Part shown: in pieces, positions 35,299 to 43,886 of the stretch
Position numbering within the stretch: position 1 is the first letter of the stretch
Layout of the letters: the number at the start of each line of letters is the position of its first letter
Origin: CAMYMQ01 sp963730305
GTDB lineage: Bacteria; Pseudomonadota; Alphaproteobacteria; Bin65
Length of the DNA: 64,000 nucleotides
Assembly (NCBI GenBank): GCA_963730305.1
Contig: CAVSRB010000004.1
Span: 186,001 to 250,000 of the forward strand
Direction: 5' to 3'
Position numbers and translations under genes: made by a program
The notes under the pieces: generated by a model
Database searches by the model: none
Told to the model about the DNA's origin: nothing
Seen by the model: only the letters and a program-made list of their open reading frames with translations

Positions 35299-36020
35299 GC
35301 CGCCGTCTCGCCGCCGTCGATCGGGATCACCGCGCCGGTCATGAAGGACGACCGGTCGGAGACCAGGAAGGCGACCAGGTTGGCGATCTCCGCCGGGTCG
35401 GCGAAGCGGCCGAGCGGCACCTTGGCCGCGTAGGCGTCGTCGGGGCCGGCCGGGTAATGGTCCGGATAGGCCGCGCGCAGGCTGTCGATGACGTGGCGCA
35501 GCATCGCGGTGTCGGTGCTGCCCGGGGCGATCGCGTTGACCCGGATGTTGTGGGAAGCGAAGTCGAGCGCGGCGCTGCGGGTGAGCTGGGCCAGCGCCGC
35601 CTTGCTCGCGCCATAGGCCGCGCTGAAGCGCTTGCCGACCAGCGCCTGGTCGCTGGTGACGTTGACGATCGAGCCGCGCCCGGCGGCGATCATCGCCGGC
35701 AGCACCGCCTGGGTCAGCGCGAAGGGCGCGCGGAAGTTGACCGCGAACAGCCGGTCGACCTGGTCGAGCGGGGTGTCGAGCACGCTGCCGAAGTCGGTCG
35801 CGCCGGCGTTGTTGACCAGCGCGTCGACCGTGCCGTGCTCGACCACGATGCCGTCGACCCGGGCCCGGACCGCCGCGTCGTCGGTCAGGTCGATATCGGG
35901 CCGGTCGAGGCCGACCACGATCGCGCCCTCGGCGGCCAGCAGGTCGGCGATCGCGCCGCCGATGCCGCCGCGGTGGCCGGTGACGATGGCGACCCGGCCG
36001 TCTATCCCGAGAAAGCTGAT
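35295..36020 (-). CDS. Short-chain dehydrogenase/reductase (start codon not canonical)
   Basis: 241 residues in one frame. Cofactor motif VTGHRGGIGGAIADLL, LVNNAGATDFG, catalytic AAYGASKAA, NAIAPGSTDTAM and a C-terminal FMTGAVIPIDGGE. The conserved N-terminal strand (GRVAIVTG) lies upstream of the first ATG/GTG-type codon in frame, so the true start must be near 36020, where AGGGAGG is followed by ATC. Either ATC is used or a base is missing. It is translationally coupled to the next SDR gene by ATGA. Confidence 0.82.
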   Translation of the reverse strand: MSFLGIDGRVAIVTGHRGGIGGAIADLLAAEGAIVVGLDRPDIDLTDDAAVRARVDGIVVEHGTVDALVNNAGATDFGSVLDTPLDQVDRLFAVNFRAPFALTQAVLPAMIAAGRGSIVNVTSDQALVGKRFSAAYGASKAALAQLTRSAALDFASHNIRVNAIAPGSTDTAMLRHVIDSLRAAYPDHYPAGPDDAYAAKVPLGRFADPAEIANLVAFLVSDRSSFMTGAVIPIDGGETAA

Positions 36021-36054
36021 CGTCGCCTCCCTCGTCGGTGGGCGCGCCGCCGGA

Positions 36055-37026
36055 TCAGGCGTTGCGGTAGGCGAAGGCCGCGTCGAGCCGGCCCTGGATG
36101 TGGCCGGCGCAGGTGACCGGCGGGTAGTGCGGTTCCTCGCCCTCGGCGACCACCGGGTTGATCACCGTGTCGTGGTCGGGATCGACGAACACCGCGACCG
36201 ACAGCCGCTCGCGGCCCGAGGCGTTGACGACCCGGTGCGGCGTCGAGGCGAAGCGGTCGTTGGTCCAGCGCGCCAGCAGGTCGCCGACGTTGACGACGAA
36301 GGTGCCCGGGATCGGATGGGCCGTCACCCAGTCGCCGTCGCGGCCCATCACCTGGAGGCCGCCGGTCTCGTCCTGGCACAACAGCGTCAGGCAGCCGTAG
36401 TCGGTGTGCGGGGCGACGCCGAACTGGGTCTCGCCGGCCTCGGCCGGCTGGGGCGGGTACCAGATCAGCGAGCCGCGGCTGATCGGCCGGTCGAACGAGC
36501 CGGTGAAGTAGCCGGGGTCGACGCCGAGGCTGAGCGCGCAGGCGCGCAACAGCCGGATGCCCAGCGCGTTGCAGGCGTCCATGTAGCCGGTCAGCAGCGG
36601 GCGCAGGCCGGGCATGAAGTCGGGCCACATGTTGGGGCCGATCATCCGGTTGCCGGCGACGCAGTCCGGGTCGTCGGCCTCGACGTCGAGGCCCCAGACG
36701 TAGCTCTCCTTCAGATCGGCGCGGGCGTCGTCGTACATCTTGGCCTCGCCGATGCGGATGAAGCCGTGGTGCCAGCGGTTGACCGCGACCCGGGCCTTGT
36801 CCTCGGCCGGGCGGGCGAAGAAGTCGCGCGCGGCGGCGAACACCCGGTCGATGGTCGCGGCGGGGACGCCGTGGCCGCCGACGTAGAAGAAGCCCGTGGC
36901 CTCCGCCGCCCGGCGCAGGGCGTCGCCGACGGCGCGGTGCGCGGCGGGATCGGCGCCGGCGAGCGGCGACACGTCGATCACCGGGATCGCCTCACGGTCG
37001 ATGCTGCGGGCCTGCGCGTAGTTCAT
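36055..37026 (-). CDS. 2-oxoglutarate/Fe(II)-dependent dioxygenase (isopenicillin-N-synthase-like)
   Basis: 323 residues. DIOX_N region IPVIDVSPL and ATGFFYVGGHGV, and the iron triad H207-x-D209 (PHTDYG) with H264 (STPHRVVN). The 2-oxoglutarate contacts are R274 and S276 (RLSVAVF). Such enzymes hydroxylate or desaturate small molecules. It shares strand and spacing with the two SDR genes, so it is probably part of one degradative operon; the substrate is unknown. Confidence 0.9.
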   Translation of the reverse strand: MNYAQARSIDREAIPVIDVSPLAGADPAAHRAVGDALRRAAEATGFFYVGGHGVPAATIDRVFAAARDFFARPAEDKARVAVNRWHHGFIRIGEAKMYDDARADLKESYVWGLDVEADDPDCVAGNRMIGPNMWPDFMPGLRPLLTGYMDACNALGIRLLRACALSLGVDPGYFTGSFDRPISRGSLIWYPPQPAEAGETQFGVAPHTDYGCLTLLCQDETGGLQVMGRDGDWVTAHPIPGTFVVNVGDLLARWTNDRFASTPHRVVNASGRERLSVAVFVDPDHDTVINPVVAEGEEPHYPPVTCAGHIQGRLDAAFAYRNA

Positions 37027-37090
37027 GGGAATCCGGCTCTATTCGTCGTGATCGGCGAAGTTTAACCGTGGGCGACGGTGGGCGACAGCC

Positions 37091-37684
37091 TCATTCGGGC
37101 GCGGGCTCGCCCTCCTTGTAGTAGCCGATCACGTCGCCCTCGGTGGTCACGCCCAGGCCGTTGAGCAGCCGGTTCGAGTAGTTGAAGTAGGCGCAGACCT
37201 GGTTGACCTCGAGGATCTCGCCGTCGTCGCAGCCGGCGGCGCGGAGCGCGTCGATATCCGCCTGCGCCATCGCGCCGACGTCCGCGGTCAGCTTCTCGGC
37301 GTAGCGGAGCAGGGCGAGCTCCTTGCCGTCGAAGGCGTCCTCCGGCCGGCGGGCGTCGAGGGCGGCCTTGATGCGGTCGGCGCGGGCGTCGTCGCCGATC
37401 AGCCGGCGGGCGTTGGTGAAGTGGTGGGCGAGCGAATAGGCGCAGGAATTGACGATGCTGGTGTAGGACGCGACCACCTCGAGGAACCAGAAGGGCAGCG
37501 TGTTGGCCGGGTTGTGGAGCACGCTCTTGTACAGCGCCAGGTGCCCGGCCATCGTGTGTGGCCGCAGCGAGTGGGCGCGCATGACGTTGTCGACCGTGCC
37601 GTGGGGCGTGGTCACCTGGTCGTAGAGCGCCTTCAGCTCGCCCTCGGCCGCGTCGACCGGGATCATCCGGATCCATGCGCTCAT
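37091..37684 (-). CDS. Carboxymuconolactone decarboxylase / AhpD-like peroxidase-related protein
   Basis: 197 residues, all-helical AhpD-like fold. The usual C-x-x-C-x3-H(H) active site is here NSCAYSLAHH, with the second cysteine replaced by serine. A disulfide-based peroxidase mechanism is therefore unlikely in this member, although one-cysteine relatives exist. The ATG at 37684 is followed closely by the end of the creatininase gene (8 bp), indicating co-transcription. Confidence 0.82.
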   Translation of the reverse strand: MSAWIRMIPVDAAEGELKALYDQVTTPHGTVDNVMRAHSLRPHTMAGHLALYKSVLHNPANTLPFWFLEVVASYTSIVNSCAYSLAHHFTNARRLIGDDARADRIKAALDARRPEDAFDGKELALLRYAEKLTADVGAMAQADIDALRAAGCDDGEILEVNQVCAYFNYSNRLLNGLGVTTEGDVIGYYKEGEPAPE

Positions 37685-37691
37685 CGTCGTC

Positions 37692-38465
37692 TCATTCCTC
37701 CAGGAAGTGCCGGAAGTCTTCCGCGACCGCACCGGCCGCCGCCGCGATCAGCCGGCGGCCCTGGTCGGGCGCCGCCAGCGCCGAGTCCGAGCCGACCCGG
37801 CCGTCGGGGAAGCGGGCGCGGTGGCTGGCCGCGTCGGGGTGCTGGTCGCCGGCATGCTCGCGCAGGAAGGCCGGGTCGAGGATCTCGGGCGGGCCCAGGC
37901 CCTCGGGCGGCGCGACCTGCCGGTGGCCCGCCTGGGTGATCGCGATCTCGCTCGGCGTCGCGTGCATGCCCTCGCGCTCGGCATAGTATTCGGCGCGCAG
38001 GTCGTTGACCGCCGCGTAGTCCCACCAGCTCTTGATCCTGAGCCGCAGCCGGCCGTCGCCGCCGAGCGCGTCGTAGAGGTCGTGGAAGGCGGCGCGCACC
38101 GGCGCCAGGTTGGCGCCGTGGCCGTTCAGGAAGAAGAAATGGGTGAAGCCCTGGCGGTGCAGCGAGCGGACCACGTCCTCGACCAGCGCCATCTGGGTCG
38201 CGGCGCGGATCGAGACCGTGCCGGGGAAGGCCAGGTTGAACTGGGCCGGCGCGTAGGCGAGGGTCGGCGCGACCAGCGCCGCCGCCGTCTCCGCCGCGGC
38301 CCGCGCGACCGTTTCCGCGCACAGCGCGTCGGTGCCGATCAGCCCCATCGGGCCGTGCTGCTCGGTCGAGCCGATCGGCACGATCAGGCCGGTGCAGCGC
38401 GCCAGATAGGCCTCGACCTCGGGCCAGGTCGCCTGTTGCAGCAGGAGGGCGCCGTCCTGGCTCAT
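37692..38465 (-). CDS. Creatininase-family amidohydrolase
   Basis: 257 residues. Metal-binding motifs GSTEQHGP, GTDAL, LNGHGAN and HATPSEIA identify the creatininase/MftE/FapyDH family, whose members hydrolyse cyclic or formamide C-N bonds with two metal ions. The position in a cluster with an amino-acid-type ABC transporter suggests hydrolysis of an imported nitrogen compound (inference). Start ATG 38465. Confidence 0.88.
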   Translation of the reverse strand: MSQDGALLLQQATWPEVEAYLARCTGLIVPIGSTEQHGPMGLIGTDALCAETVARAAAETAAALVAPTLAYAPAQFNLAFPGTVSIRAATQMALVEDVVRSLHRQGFTHFFFLNGHGANLAPVRAAFHDLYDALGGDGRLRLRIKSWWDYAAVNDLRAEYYAEREGMHATPSEIAITQAGHRQVAPPEGLGPPEILDPAFLREHAGDQHPDAASHRARFPDGRVGSDSALAAPDQGRRLIAAAAGAVAEDFRHFLEE

Positions 38466-38507
38466 CGCACCGGGCCGCCGGATCGCGTCATCCGCCCGAA
38501 CGCAAAC

Positions 38508-38528
38508 GGGGGCCGGTCGCCGGCCCCC
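38508..38528 (-). terminator. Hairpin terminator after the binding-protein gene
   Basis: GGGGGCCGG and CCGGCCCCC (9-bp perfect arms, 3-nt loop) lie 22 bp beyond the stop of the solute-binding protein gene on the minus strand, followed by gtttgcgtt. It would limit read-through into the creatininase-to-SDR genes. Confidence 0.65.
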
Positions 38529-38549
38529 GCTGCGTCCGCCGGACGGTCG

Positions 38550-39335
38550 TCAGTTGGTCGCGATCTGCCACTTCTTGGCCAGCGCGGTGAAGAAGCCGCG
38601 GGCCTTCTTCAGCTTGATCCACTGGTTGACGTAGTTGATCCAGACCTGGTCGTCCTGGGGCAGCAGCATGGCGATCGGCGTGCGCAGCCGCCCCTGCTTG
38701 ACCGGGACGATGGCCATCTGCGGGTACTTGGCGACCAGCTTGCCGGCCTCGATGTTCGAGGTGATGTGGGCGTCGGCCCGGCCGGCCAGCACTTCCTGGA
38801 AGTCGCGGGCGGGCGCCTCGACGATCTTCTTGGTGGCCATCGGGAAGAACAGCTTGACCTGCTTCTCCTGGACCGTGCCCAGGGTCGCCGCGACGGTCAC
38901 GCCCTTCTTGTTGAGGTCGGACCAGCTGTGGAAGCGCGCCAGGTTCTTCTTGAGCGTCAGCGGCACCGTCGCGACCTCGACATAGGAGTCGGAATAGCCG
39001 GCGACCTTGGCGCGCGACGGGCTGACCGAAGCGCTGCCGGTCATGTCGTACTTGCCGGCGACCACGCCCTGGACCAGCGTCTTCCAGTCGGTCGCGACGT
39101 AGACGACCTTGACGCCCATGTCCTTGGCCAGCGCCTTGGTGACGTCGATGTCGAAGCCCTTGTAGCTGTTGGTCGCGGGGTCGCGGATCGACATCGGGTT
39201 CCAATCGCCGGTCACGCCGACGCGCAACTCGCCCTTGTCGAGGATCTGCTTGAGGCGCGACTTGCCCGCCGCCTGCGCGCCGCCCGCAATGGTAATGGCG
39301 GCCGCCGCGACGACCAGGGATTTCCAGACCTTCAT
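38550..39335 (-). CDS. ABC transporter periplasmic solute-binding protein, family 3
   Basis: 261 residues with a signal peptide (LVVAAAAITIAGGAQA) and the SBP_bac_3 fold: LRVGVTGDWNPMSIRD, YKGFDIDVTKALAKDMG, DMTGSASVSPSRAK. The family mainly binds polar amino acids and related amines. An excellent ribosome site (GGAGGGTGAG) precedes the ATG. The ATPase and permease genes are divergent from it, with a shared promoter region at 39336-39530. Confidence 0.92.
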   Translation of the reverse strand: MKVWKSLVVAAAAITIAGGAQAAGKSRLKQILDKGELRVGVTGDWNPMSIRDPATNSYKGFDIDVTKALAKDMGVKVVYVATDWKTLVQGVVAGKYDMTGSASVSPSRAKVAGYSDSYVEVATVPLTLKKNLARFHSWSDLNKKGVTVAATLGTVQEKQVKLFFPMATKKIVEAPARDFQEVLAGRADAHITSNIEAGKLVAKYPQMAIVPVKQGRLRTPIAMLLPQDDQVWINYVNQWIKLKKARGFFTALAKKWQIATN

Positions 39336-39467
39336 CTCACCCTCCGATGCTGCATTTTTTGTTCGTCCGCGCCGAAACCCCTCCCTGCAGCCCAGCGCAG
39401 CGGTGACGACAAGATCATTACACGTTAACTAAGGGGCGGCAATCGGCGCGGAAACGGGCGGATTGCC

Positions 39468-39506
39468 GTGCCGGGAAGACGTGCCGGGAAGACGTGCCGG
39501 GAAGAC
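39468..39506. repeat. Three tandem copies of a 13-bp unit
   Basis: GTGCCGGGAAGAC is repeated three times without spacing, just upstream of the ABC ATPase start, in the divergent promoter region. It might act in regulation or be a slippage product. Confidence 0.8.
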
Positions 39507-39530
39507 AAGGGCGGGGGAGCGCCGACACCG

Positions 39531-40286
39531 ATGGGGGACGCGACGGCAGCGGAGCCGATCATCGAGATGCGCGGGGTCAGCAAGTGGTACGGCCCCTTCC
39601 AGGCGCTGAAGGCGGTCGACCTCACCGTGCGCCTGGGCGAGAAGGTCGTGGTCTGCGGCCCGTCGGGCTCGGGCAAGTCGACCCTGATCCGCTGCCTCAA
39701 CCGGCTGGAGGCGCACGAGGCCGGCACGATCACCGTCGACGGCATCGCGCTCGACGGCGACACCCGGAACATCGCCGCGATCCGGCGCGAGGTCGGCATG
39801 GTGTTCCAGCAGTTCAACCTGTTCCCGCACCTGACCGTGCTGCGCAACCTGACCCTGGGGCCCATGCGCGCCCGCGGCCTCGACCGCGCCGCGGCGGAAG
39901 AGACCGCGATGCACTATCTGGAGCGGGTCAGGATCCCCGAGCAGGCCAACAAGTATCCGGGCCAGCTCTCCGGCGGCCAGCAGCAGCGCGTGGCGATCGC
40001 CCGGTCGCTGTGCATGAACCCCAAGATCATGCTGTTCGACGAGCCCACGTCGGCGCTCGACCCGGAGATGATCGCCGAGGTGCTCGACGTCATGGTCGAG
40101 CTGGCCCGCGACGGCATGACCATGGTCGTCGTCACCCACGAGATGGGCTTCGCCCGGCGGGTCGCCGACGCGGTGATCTTCATGGACGGCGGCGAGATCG
40201 TCGAGGCCGCGCCGCCGGAGAGCTTCTTCTCCGCGCCGAGCAGCGAGCGGACGCGGTCCTTCCTCGACCGGATCCTGTCGCACTGA
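39531..40286 (+). CDS. Amino-acid-type ABC transporter ATP-binding protein
   Basis: 251 residues. Walker A GPSGSGKST at 43-51, Q-loop MVFQQFNLFPH, signature LSGGQQQR, Walker B IMLFDEPTSALD and H-loop THEMGFARR. It closely fits the GlnQ/HisP type that partners family-3 binding proteins. ATG 39531 is preferred over an upstream in-frame GTG inside the 13-bp repeats. The stop overlaps the permease start (TGATG). Confidence 0.94.
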   Translation: MGDATAAEPIIEMRGVSKWYGPFQALKAVDLTVRLGEKVVVCGPSGSGKSTLIRCLNRLEAHEAGTITVDGIALDGDTRNIAAIRREVGMVFQQFNLFPHLTVLRNLTLGPMRARGLDRAAAEETAMHYLERVRIPEQANKYPGQLSGGQQQRVAIARSLCMNPKIMLFDEPTSALDPEMIAEVLDVMVELARDGMTMVVVTHEMGFARRVADAVIFMDGGEIVEAAPPESFFSAPSSERTRSFLDRILSH

Positions 40287-41101
40287 TGGCCCGGACGACC
40301 CGCAACCTGCTGCTGATCGCCGCCCTGGGGCTGGTCCTCGCCGGCTGCTCGTCCAACTGGGGCTGGTACGTGATCTCGCCCGACACGCCCGCGGGCCGCG
40401 GCAACCTCCACTTCCTGATGCTCGGCTTCAAGCTGACCATCGTGCTGTCGCTGGTGGCGATGGCCTTCGCCACGGTCGTCGGGCTGGTGATGGCGCTGCT
40501 CGGCCTCTACGGCAACCGGGCGGGGCGGGCGGTCAACCTTGTCTATGTCGAGTTCTTCCGGGCGATCCCGGTGCTGGTGATGATCCTGTGGGTCCACTAC
40601 GGGCTGCCGGTCGTCGTCGGCCTGTCGCTGCCGCCCTTCTGGTCCGGGGTGATCGCGCTCGCGCTCGCCGAGAGCCCGTTCATCGCCGAGGTGTTCCGCG
40701 CCGGCATCCAGTCGGTCGACCGCGGCCAGGGCGAGGCCGCCGACAGCCTGGGCCTGACCTGGTGGGACAAGATGCGCTACGTGATCGTGCCCCAGGCGAT
40801 CCGCCGGGTGCTGCCGGCGCTGGGCAACCAGTTCGTCTACATGCTCAAGATGTCGGCGCTGGTCTCGATCATCGGCGCCGAGGAGCTGACCCGCCGCGCC
40901 AACGAGCTGGTCGTCGCCGAGTACCGGCCGCTCGAGATCTACAGCTTCCTGATCCTCGAATATCTCGTGCTGGTGCTGATCGCCTCGGCCGGCGTGCGCT
41001 GGCTGGAGCGCCGGATGGGCGCGGCCGACGACCGCCGGCGGCCGGCGCGCCGCGGCCTGTTCGGCCGCCGGGCGCCCGAGGCGGAAAGGATGGAGCCATG
41101 A
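40286..41101 (+). CDS. Amino-acid-type ABC transporter permease
   Basis: 271 residues, HisMQ/GlnP type, with about five membrane helices. The EAA loop reads RGQGEAADSLGLTWWDKMRYVIVPQAIRR, of which EAADSLG is the core. The N-terminal hydrophobic segment ends in a lipobox-like LVLAGC, unusual for a permease and probably part of the first helix. The C-terminal tail is Arg-rich. A single permease gene implies a homodimeric channel. Confidence 0.9.
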   Translation: MARTTRNLLLIAALGLVLAGCSSNWGWYVISPDTPAGRGNLHFLMLGFKLTIVLSLVAMAFATVVGLVMALLGLYGNRAGRAVNLVYVEFFRAIPVLVMILWVHYGLPVVVGLSLPPFWSGVIALALAESPFIAEVFRAGIQSVDRGQGEAADSLGLTWWDKMRYVIVPQAIRRVLPALGNQFVYMLKMSALVSIIGAEELTRRANELVVAEYRPLEIYSFLILEYLVLVLIASAGVRWLERRMGAADDRRRPARRGLFGRRAPEAERMEP

Positions 41102-41745
41102 CCGCAGAACCCGACCCGCGCGACGATGGGGCCCGCCCCGCCGGCGCGCGCAGCCCGCTCGCCGAACCCGGCTGGTCCTACATCGAGCGCACCAACCTGG
41201 AGGACTTCACCGCCGCCGACTGGGCGCTGATGAACGCCCAGCGCGCGCCCTACATGGCGGCGGAGCCGGCGCGCCAGGCGCTCGACATGCTCGCGGCGCA
41301 GAAGGACGCGGCCAGCTTCGGCTACCAGATCAACAACTACGAGCACTGTCTGCAGGCGGCGACCCTGGCGCTGCGCGACGGCCAGGACGAGGAGACGGTC
41401 GTGGTCGCGCTGTTCCACGACCTCGGCTTCGTCACCTGCAACGACAGCCACGGCGACTTCGCCGCCGCGCTGCTCCGGCCATACGTCAGCGAACGGGCGG
41501 TGTGGATGCTCGAGCGGCACATGCATTTCCAGACCATCCACTGCCCGACCTTCCCCGGCATCGACACCGAGGTCCGCGAGCGCTGGCGCGGCCATCCCTG
41601 GTTCGAATGGACCGCCGACTGGGTGCGGAAATACGACATCGCGTCGATCGACGCCGGCATCGAGAACGCGCCGCTGTCGGCGTTCGAGCCGATGGTCCAC
41701 CGCGTGTTCGGGCGCCCGCCCCAAGCGCCGCCGATCCCCGAATAG
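41098..41745 (+). CDS. HD-domain protein, possible diiron oxygenase or phosphohydrolase
   Basis: 215 residues; overlaps the permease gene by 4 nt. Metal ligands in HD order: H83 (NYEHCLQAA), H107-D108 (LFHDLGF), H118, H141/H143, and a later Asp in the YDIASID segment. The NNYEHCLQAATLA start and overall size recall the PhnZ/inositol-oxygenase-like HD oxygenases rather than HD phosphohydrolases; this is by-eye resemblance. Translational coupling to a transporter suggests that it acts on the imported compound. Confidence 0.78.
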   Translation: MTAEPDPRDDGARPAGARSPLAEPGWSYIERTNLEDFTAADWALMNAQRAPYMAAEPARQALDMLAAQKDAASFGYQINNYEHCLQAATLALRDGQDEETVVVALFHDLGFVTCNDSHGDFAAALLRPYVSERAVWMLERHMHFQTIHCPTFPGIDTEVRERWRGHPWFEWTADWVRKYDIASIDAGIENAPLSAFEPMVHRVFGRPPQAPPIPE

Positions 41746-41899
41746 CCGGCGCCCGCCGCCGCGCACAACAACGCCGCAAGACGTGATCGGGGGCATGCAA
41801 AAAACGGATGCGCGCCCGCCCCATCCCCGCCACAATGGCTGCGTCTGATCCGGGTTCCGGCCTGGGAAACGGCCGCGAAGCTCGTCGAAAGGGACCCTT

Positions 41900-42646
41900 T
41901 TGCGCGCCGTTTTGCGGACGATCGTCGCACTTCTCCTGGTGGGCCTCGCCGGCACGGCCGGCCCGTCGCGCGCCGCCGCGGATGACGTCGATCTCGCGCT
42001 TGTCCTGGCCGTCGACGTCTCGGGCAGCGTCGACACCTTCGAAGCGCGGCTGCAGCGCGAGGGCTACGTCCGCGCCCTGCTCCATCCCCAGGTCATCCGC
42101 GCGATCACCTCCGGCGAACACAAGAAGATCGCGATCACCTACATCGAGTGGGCGGGCAGCTATTTCCAACGCATCGTGGTCGATTGGGCGGTGATCTCCG
42201 ACGCCGCCAGCGCCCGGGCCTTCGTCGCCAAGCTCAACGCCAATCCGCCGCTCACCGAGCGCTGGACCTCGATCAGCGGCGGCATCGATTTCGGCATGCG
42301 CCGGCTCGCCGCCAGCCCGCACAAGGGCGAGCGGCAGGTGATCGACGTCTCCGGCGACGGTCCCAACAATTCCGGCCGGCCGGTGCGCGACGCCCGCGAC
42401 GAAGCGGTCAAGAAGGGCGTCACCATCAACGGCCTGCCGATCGTCAACGACCGCCCCAACCCCTGGGGCCGGCCGCCGCCGCCCGACCTCGACAAATACT
42501 ATTTCAACAACGTGATCGGCGGCCCGGGCGCCTTCATCGTCGTCGCCAAGGGCTTCAACAACTTCGCCGAGGCGATCCGCAACAAGATGGTCCGCGAGAT
42601 CGCCGGGCGCCGCTACGGCGACGTCGTGCCGGCGGCGGCGCGGTAG
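41900..42646 (+). CDS. Exported DUF1194 (von Willebrand A-like) protein
   Basis: 248 residues from a TTG start after AAAGGGA. Signal peptide (AVLRTIVALLLVGLAGTAGPSRA) and a VWA-like domain with the metal-site motif DVSGS (AVDVSGSVDTFE) and DVSGDGPNN. This is the DUF1194 family, periplasmic and of unknown role, likely mediating protein or metal binding. It stands alone and converges with the following membrane-protein gene. Confidence 0.87.
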   Translation: MRAVLRTIVALLLVGLAGTAGPSRAAADDVDLALVLAVDVSGSVDTFEARLQREGYVRALLHPQVIRAITSGEHKKIAITYIEWAGSYFQRIVVDWAVISDAASARAFVAKLNANPPLTERWTSISGGIDFGMRRLAASPHKGERQVIDVSGDGPNNSGRPVRDARDEAVKKGVTINGLPIVNDRPNPWGRPPPPDLDKYYFNNVIGGPGAFIVVAKGFNNFAEAIRNKMVREIAGRRYGDVVPAAAR

Positions 42647-42655
42647 GCGCCGGCG

Positions 42656-43064
42656 CTATTCGGCCGGCAGCGCCCAGCGGCCGGTCGGGCGCGAGCGCGC
42701 GCTCGCTGCGGAACAATAGCCAGCCGAACGTCAACATCCCGACCAGGACGATCAGCGACCCGACAGCGGCGAGCGGCTCGCCGATCGCGACACCGCCGTG
42801 GACCAGGCCGATCCCGACCGTCATCACGACGGTGCCGGCAATCCAGATCGAAACCTGCGCCAGCGCGGCCCGGGCGCCATCGAGCGCCGGGTGCAGGCGG
42901 TAGTAGATGCCGATCAGGAACAGCGAGACCCAGCCGAGCAGGTTGAGGTGGGCGTGGGCGGGCATGGCGGTATGGTCCTGCGACATTGCCATCTGGATGC
43001 CCCAGGCCATGCCGGCGACGACGAACACCACCGCGGCGCGGAAGCACAGGGATGAGGCTTTCAT
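42656..43064 (-). CDS. Small four-helix membrane protein, haem-copper-oxidase-subunit-I-like fragment (one frame break)
   Basis: 135 residues after removing one inserted base near 42675, which restores a stop at 42656-42658. Four membrane helices. HAHLNLLGWVSLFLIGIYYRLHP resembles helix 2 of cbb3-type CcoN, where the His binds haem; here it is a stand-alone small protein. Such homologues are widely annotated as hypothetical. A possible quinol- or haem-related role is inference. Confidence 0.7.
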
Positions 43065-43107
43065 GTCTTGCTCCAGCTTCGTGTCTTGGTTCGGAAGTGC
43101 GATCGGG

Positions 43108-43782
43108 TCAGGCGGCGAGGAAGACCCGGTCGGCGCAGTCGTCGACCATGGCCTGGAACCCGGCGTTGACCGACCGCCAGCTGGGTAGCGCCCGCATGCC
43201 GTCCAGCCAGCGCGTGACATTCGGGTAGGGCGAGAAATCGAAGCGGATCACGTCGGCCAGGGTGGTCAGCCCGGCGCCGAGGAAGTCTGCGATGGTCGGC
43301 CGGCCGAGACAGAGGTGGCGCGCGTCCGGCCCGATGACGTGCCGGTCGAGAATGCCGAGCCAGTGGCCGGTGCGCTGCCGGCCCCACTCGACCGCCGCGT
43401 CGGTGCCCTCGGCGCTGCGCCGGTGGTGGTGCGGGAAGATCTGCGGATAGACCAGGTTGAAGCCGAGGTCGCGATAGAGGTTGGCGTTGCACCAGTCCAT
43501 CGCCTCGTTGACCCGGGCGCGCTCGCGCAGGTCGGCGGGATAGGCGGGCGACCCGGCCGTCTCGGCGAGATATTTCAGGATGGCCGAGCTCTCGGTCAGG
43601 CGGAAGTCGCCGTCCTCCAGCACCGGCACCAGGCCGATCGGATTGATCGCCTGGAACGCCGGCTGGCACTGTTCGCCGGTCGACAGGTCGATGACCCGAA
43701 CGTCGAGATCGATCTCCGCCTCCGCGGCGAAGAGCATGACCGCCCGGCTCGCCGGGGACACGGGGTTGGCATAGAGCTTCAT
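43108..43782 (-). CDS. Glutathione S-transferase family protein
   Basis: 224 residues. Thioredoxin-like N-domain with SPASRAVMLFAAE, a cis-Pro loop (GLVPVLEDGDFRLTESSAILKYL) and a helical C-domain with RPTIADFLGAG. Ser in the VSP-S turn is the likely glutathione-activating residue (theta/zeta-like). Ribosome site AGGAG. The neighbouring LysR gene on the same strand may regulate it. Confidence 0.9.
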   Translation of the reverse strand: MKLYANPVSPASRAVMLFAAEAEIDLDVRVIDLSTGEQCQPAFQAINPIGLVPVLEDGDFRLTESSAILKYLAETAGSPAYPADLRERARVNEAMDWCNANLYRDLGFNLVYPQIFPHHHRRSAEGTDAAVEWGRQRTGHWLGILDRHVIGPDARHLCLGRPTIADFLGAGLTTLADVIRFDFSPYPNVTRWLDGMRALPSWRSVNAGFQAMVDDCADRVFLAA

Positions 43783-43886
43783 GGCTGACTCCTGCGCGGA
43801 TCGACGGGACAGGGAGCAGGTTGCCATCGCCAGCAATTCGGCAGAAGCCACAGGGTGCCGAACGTATTGTTCGGTTTGTCCGAACG

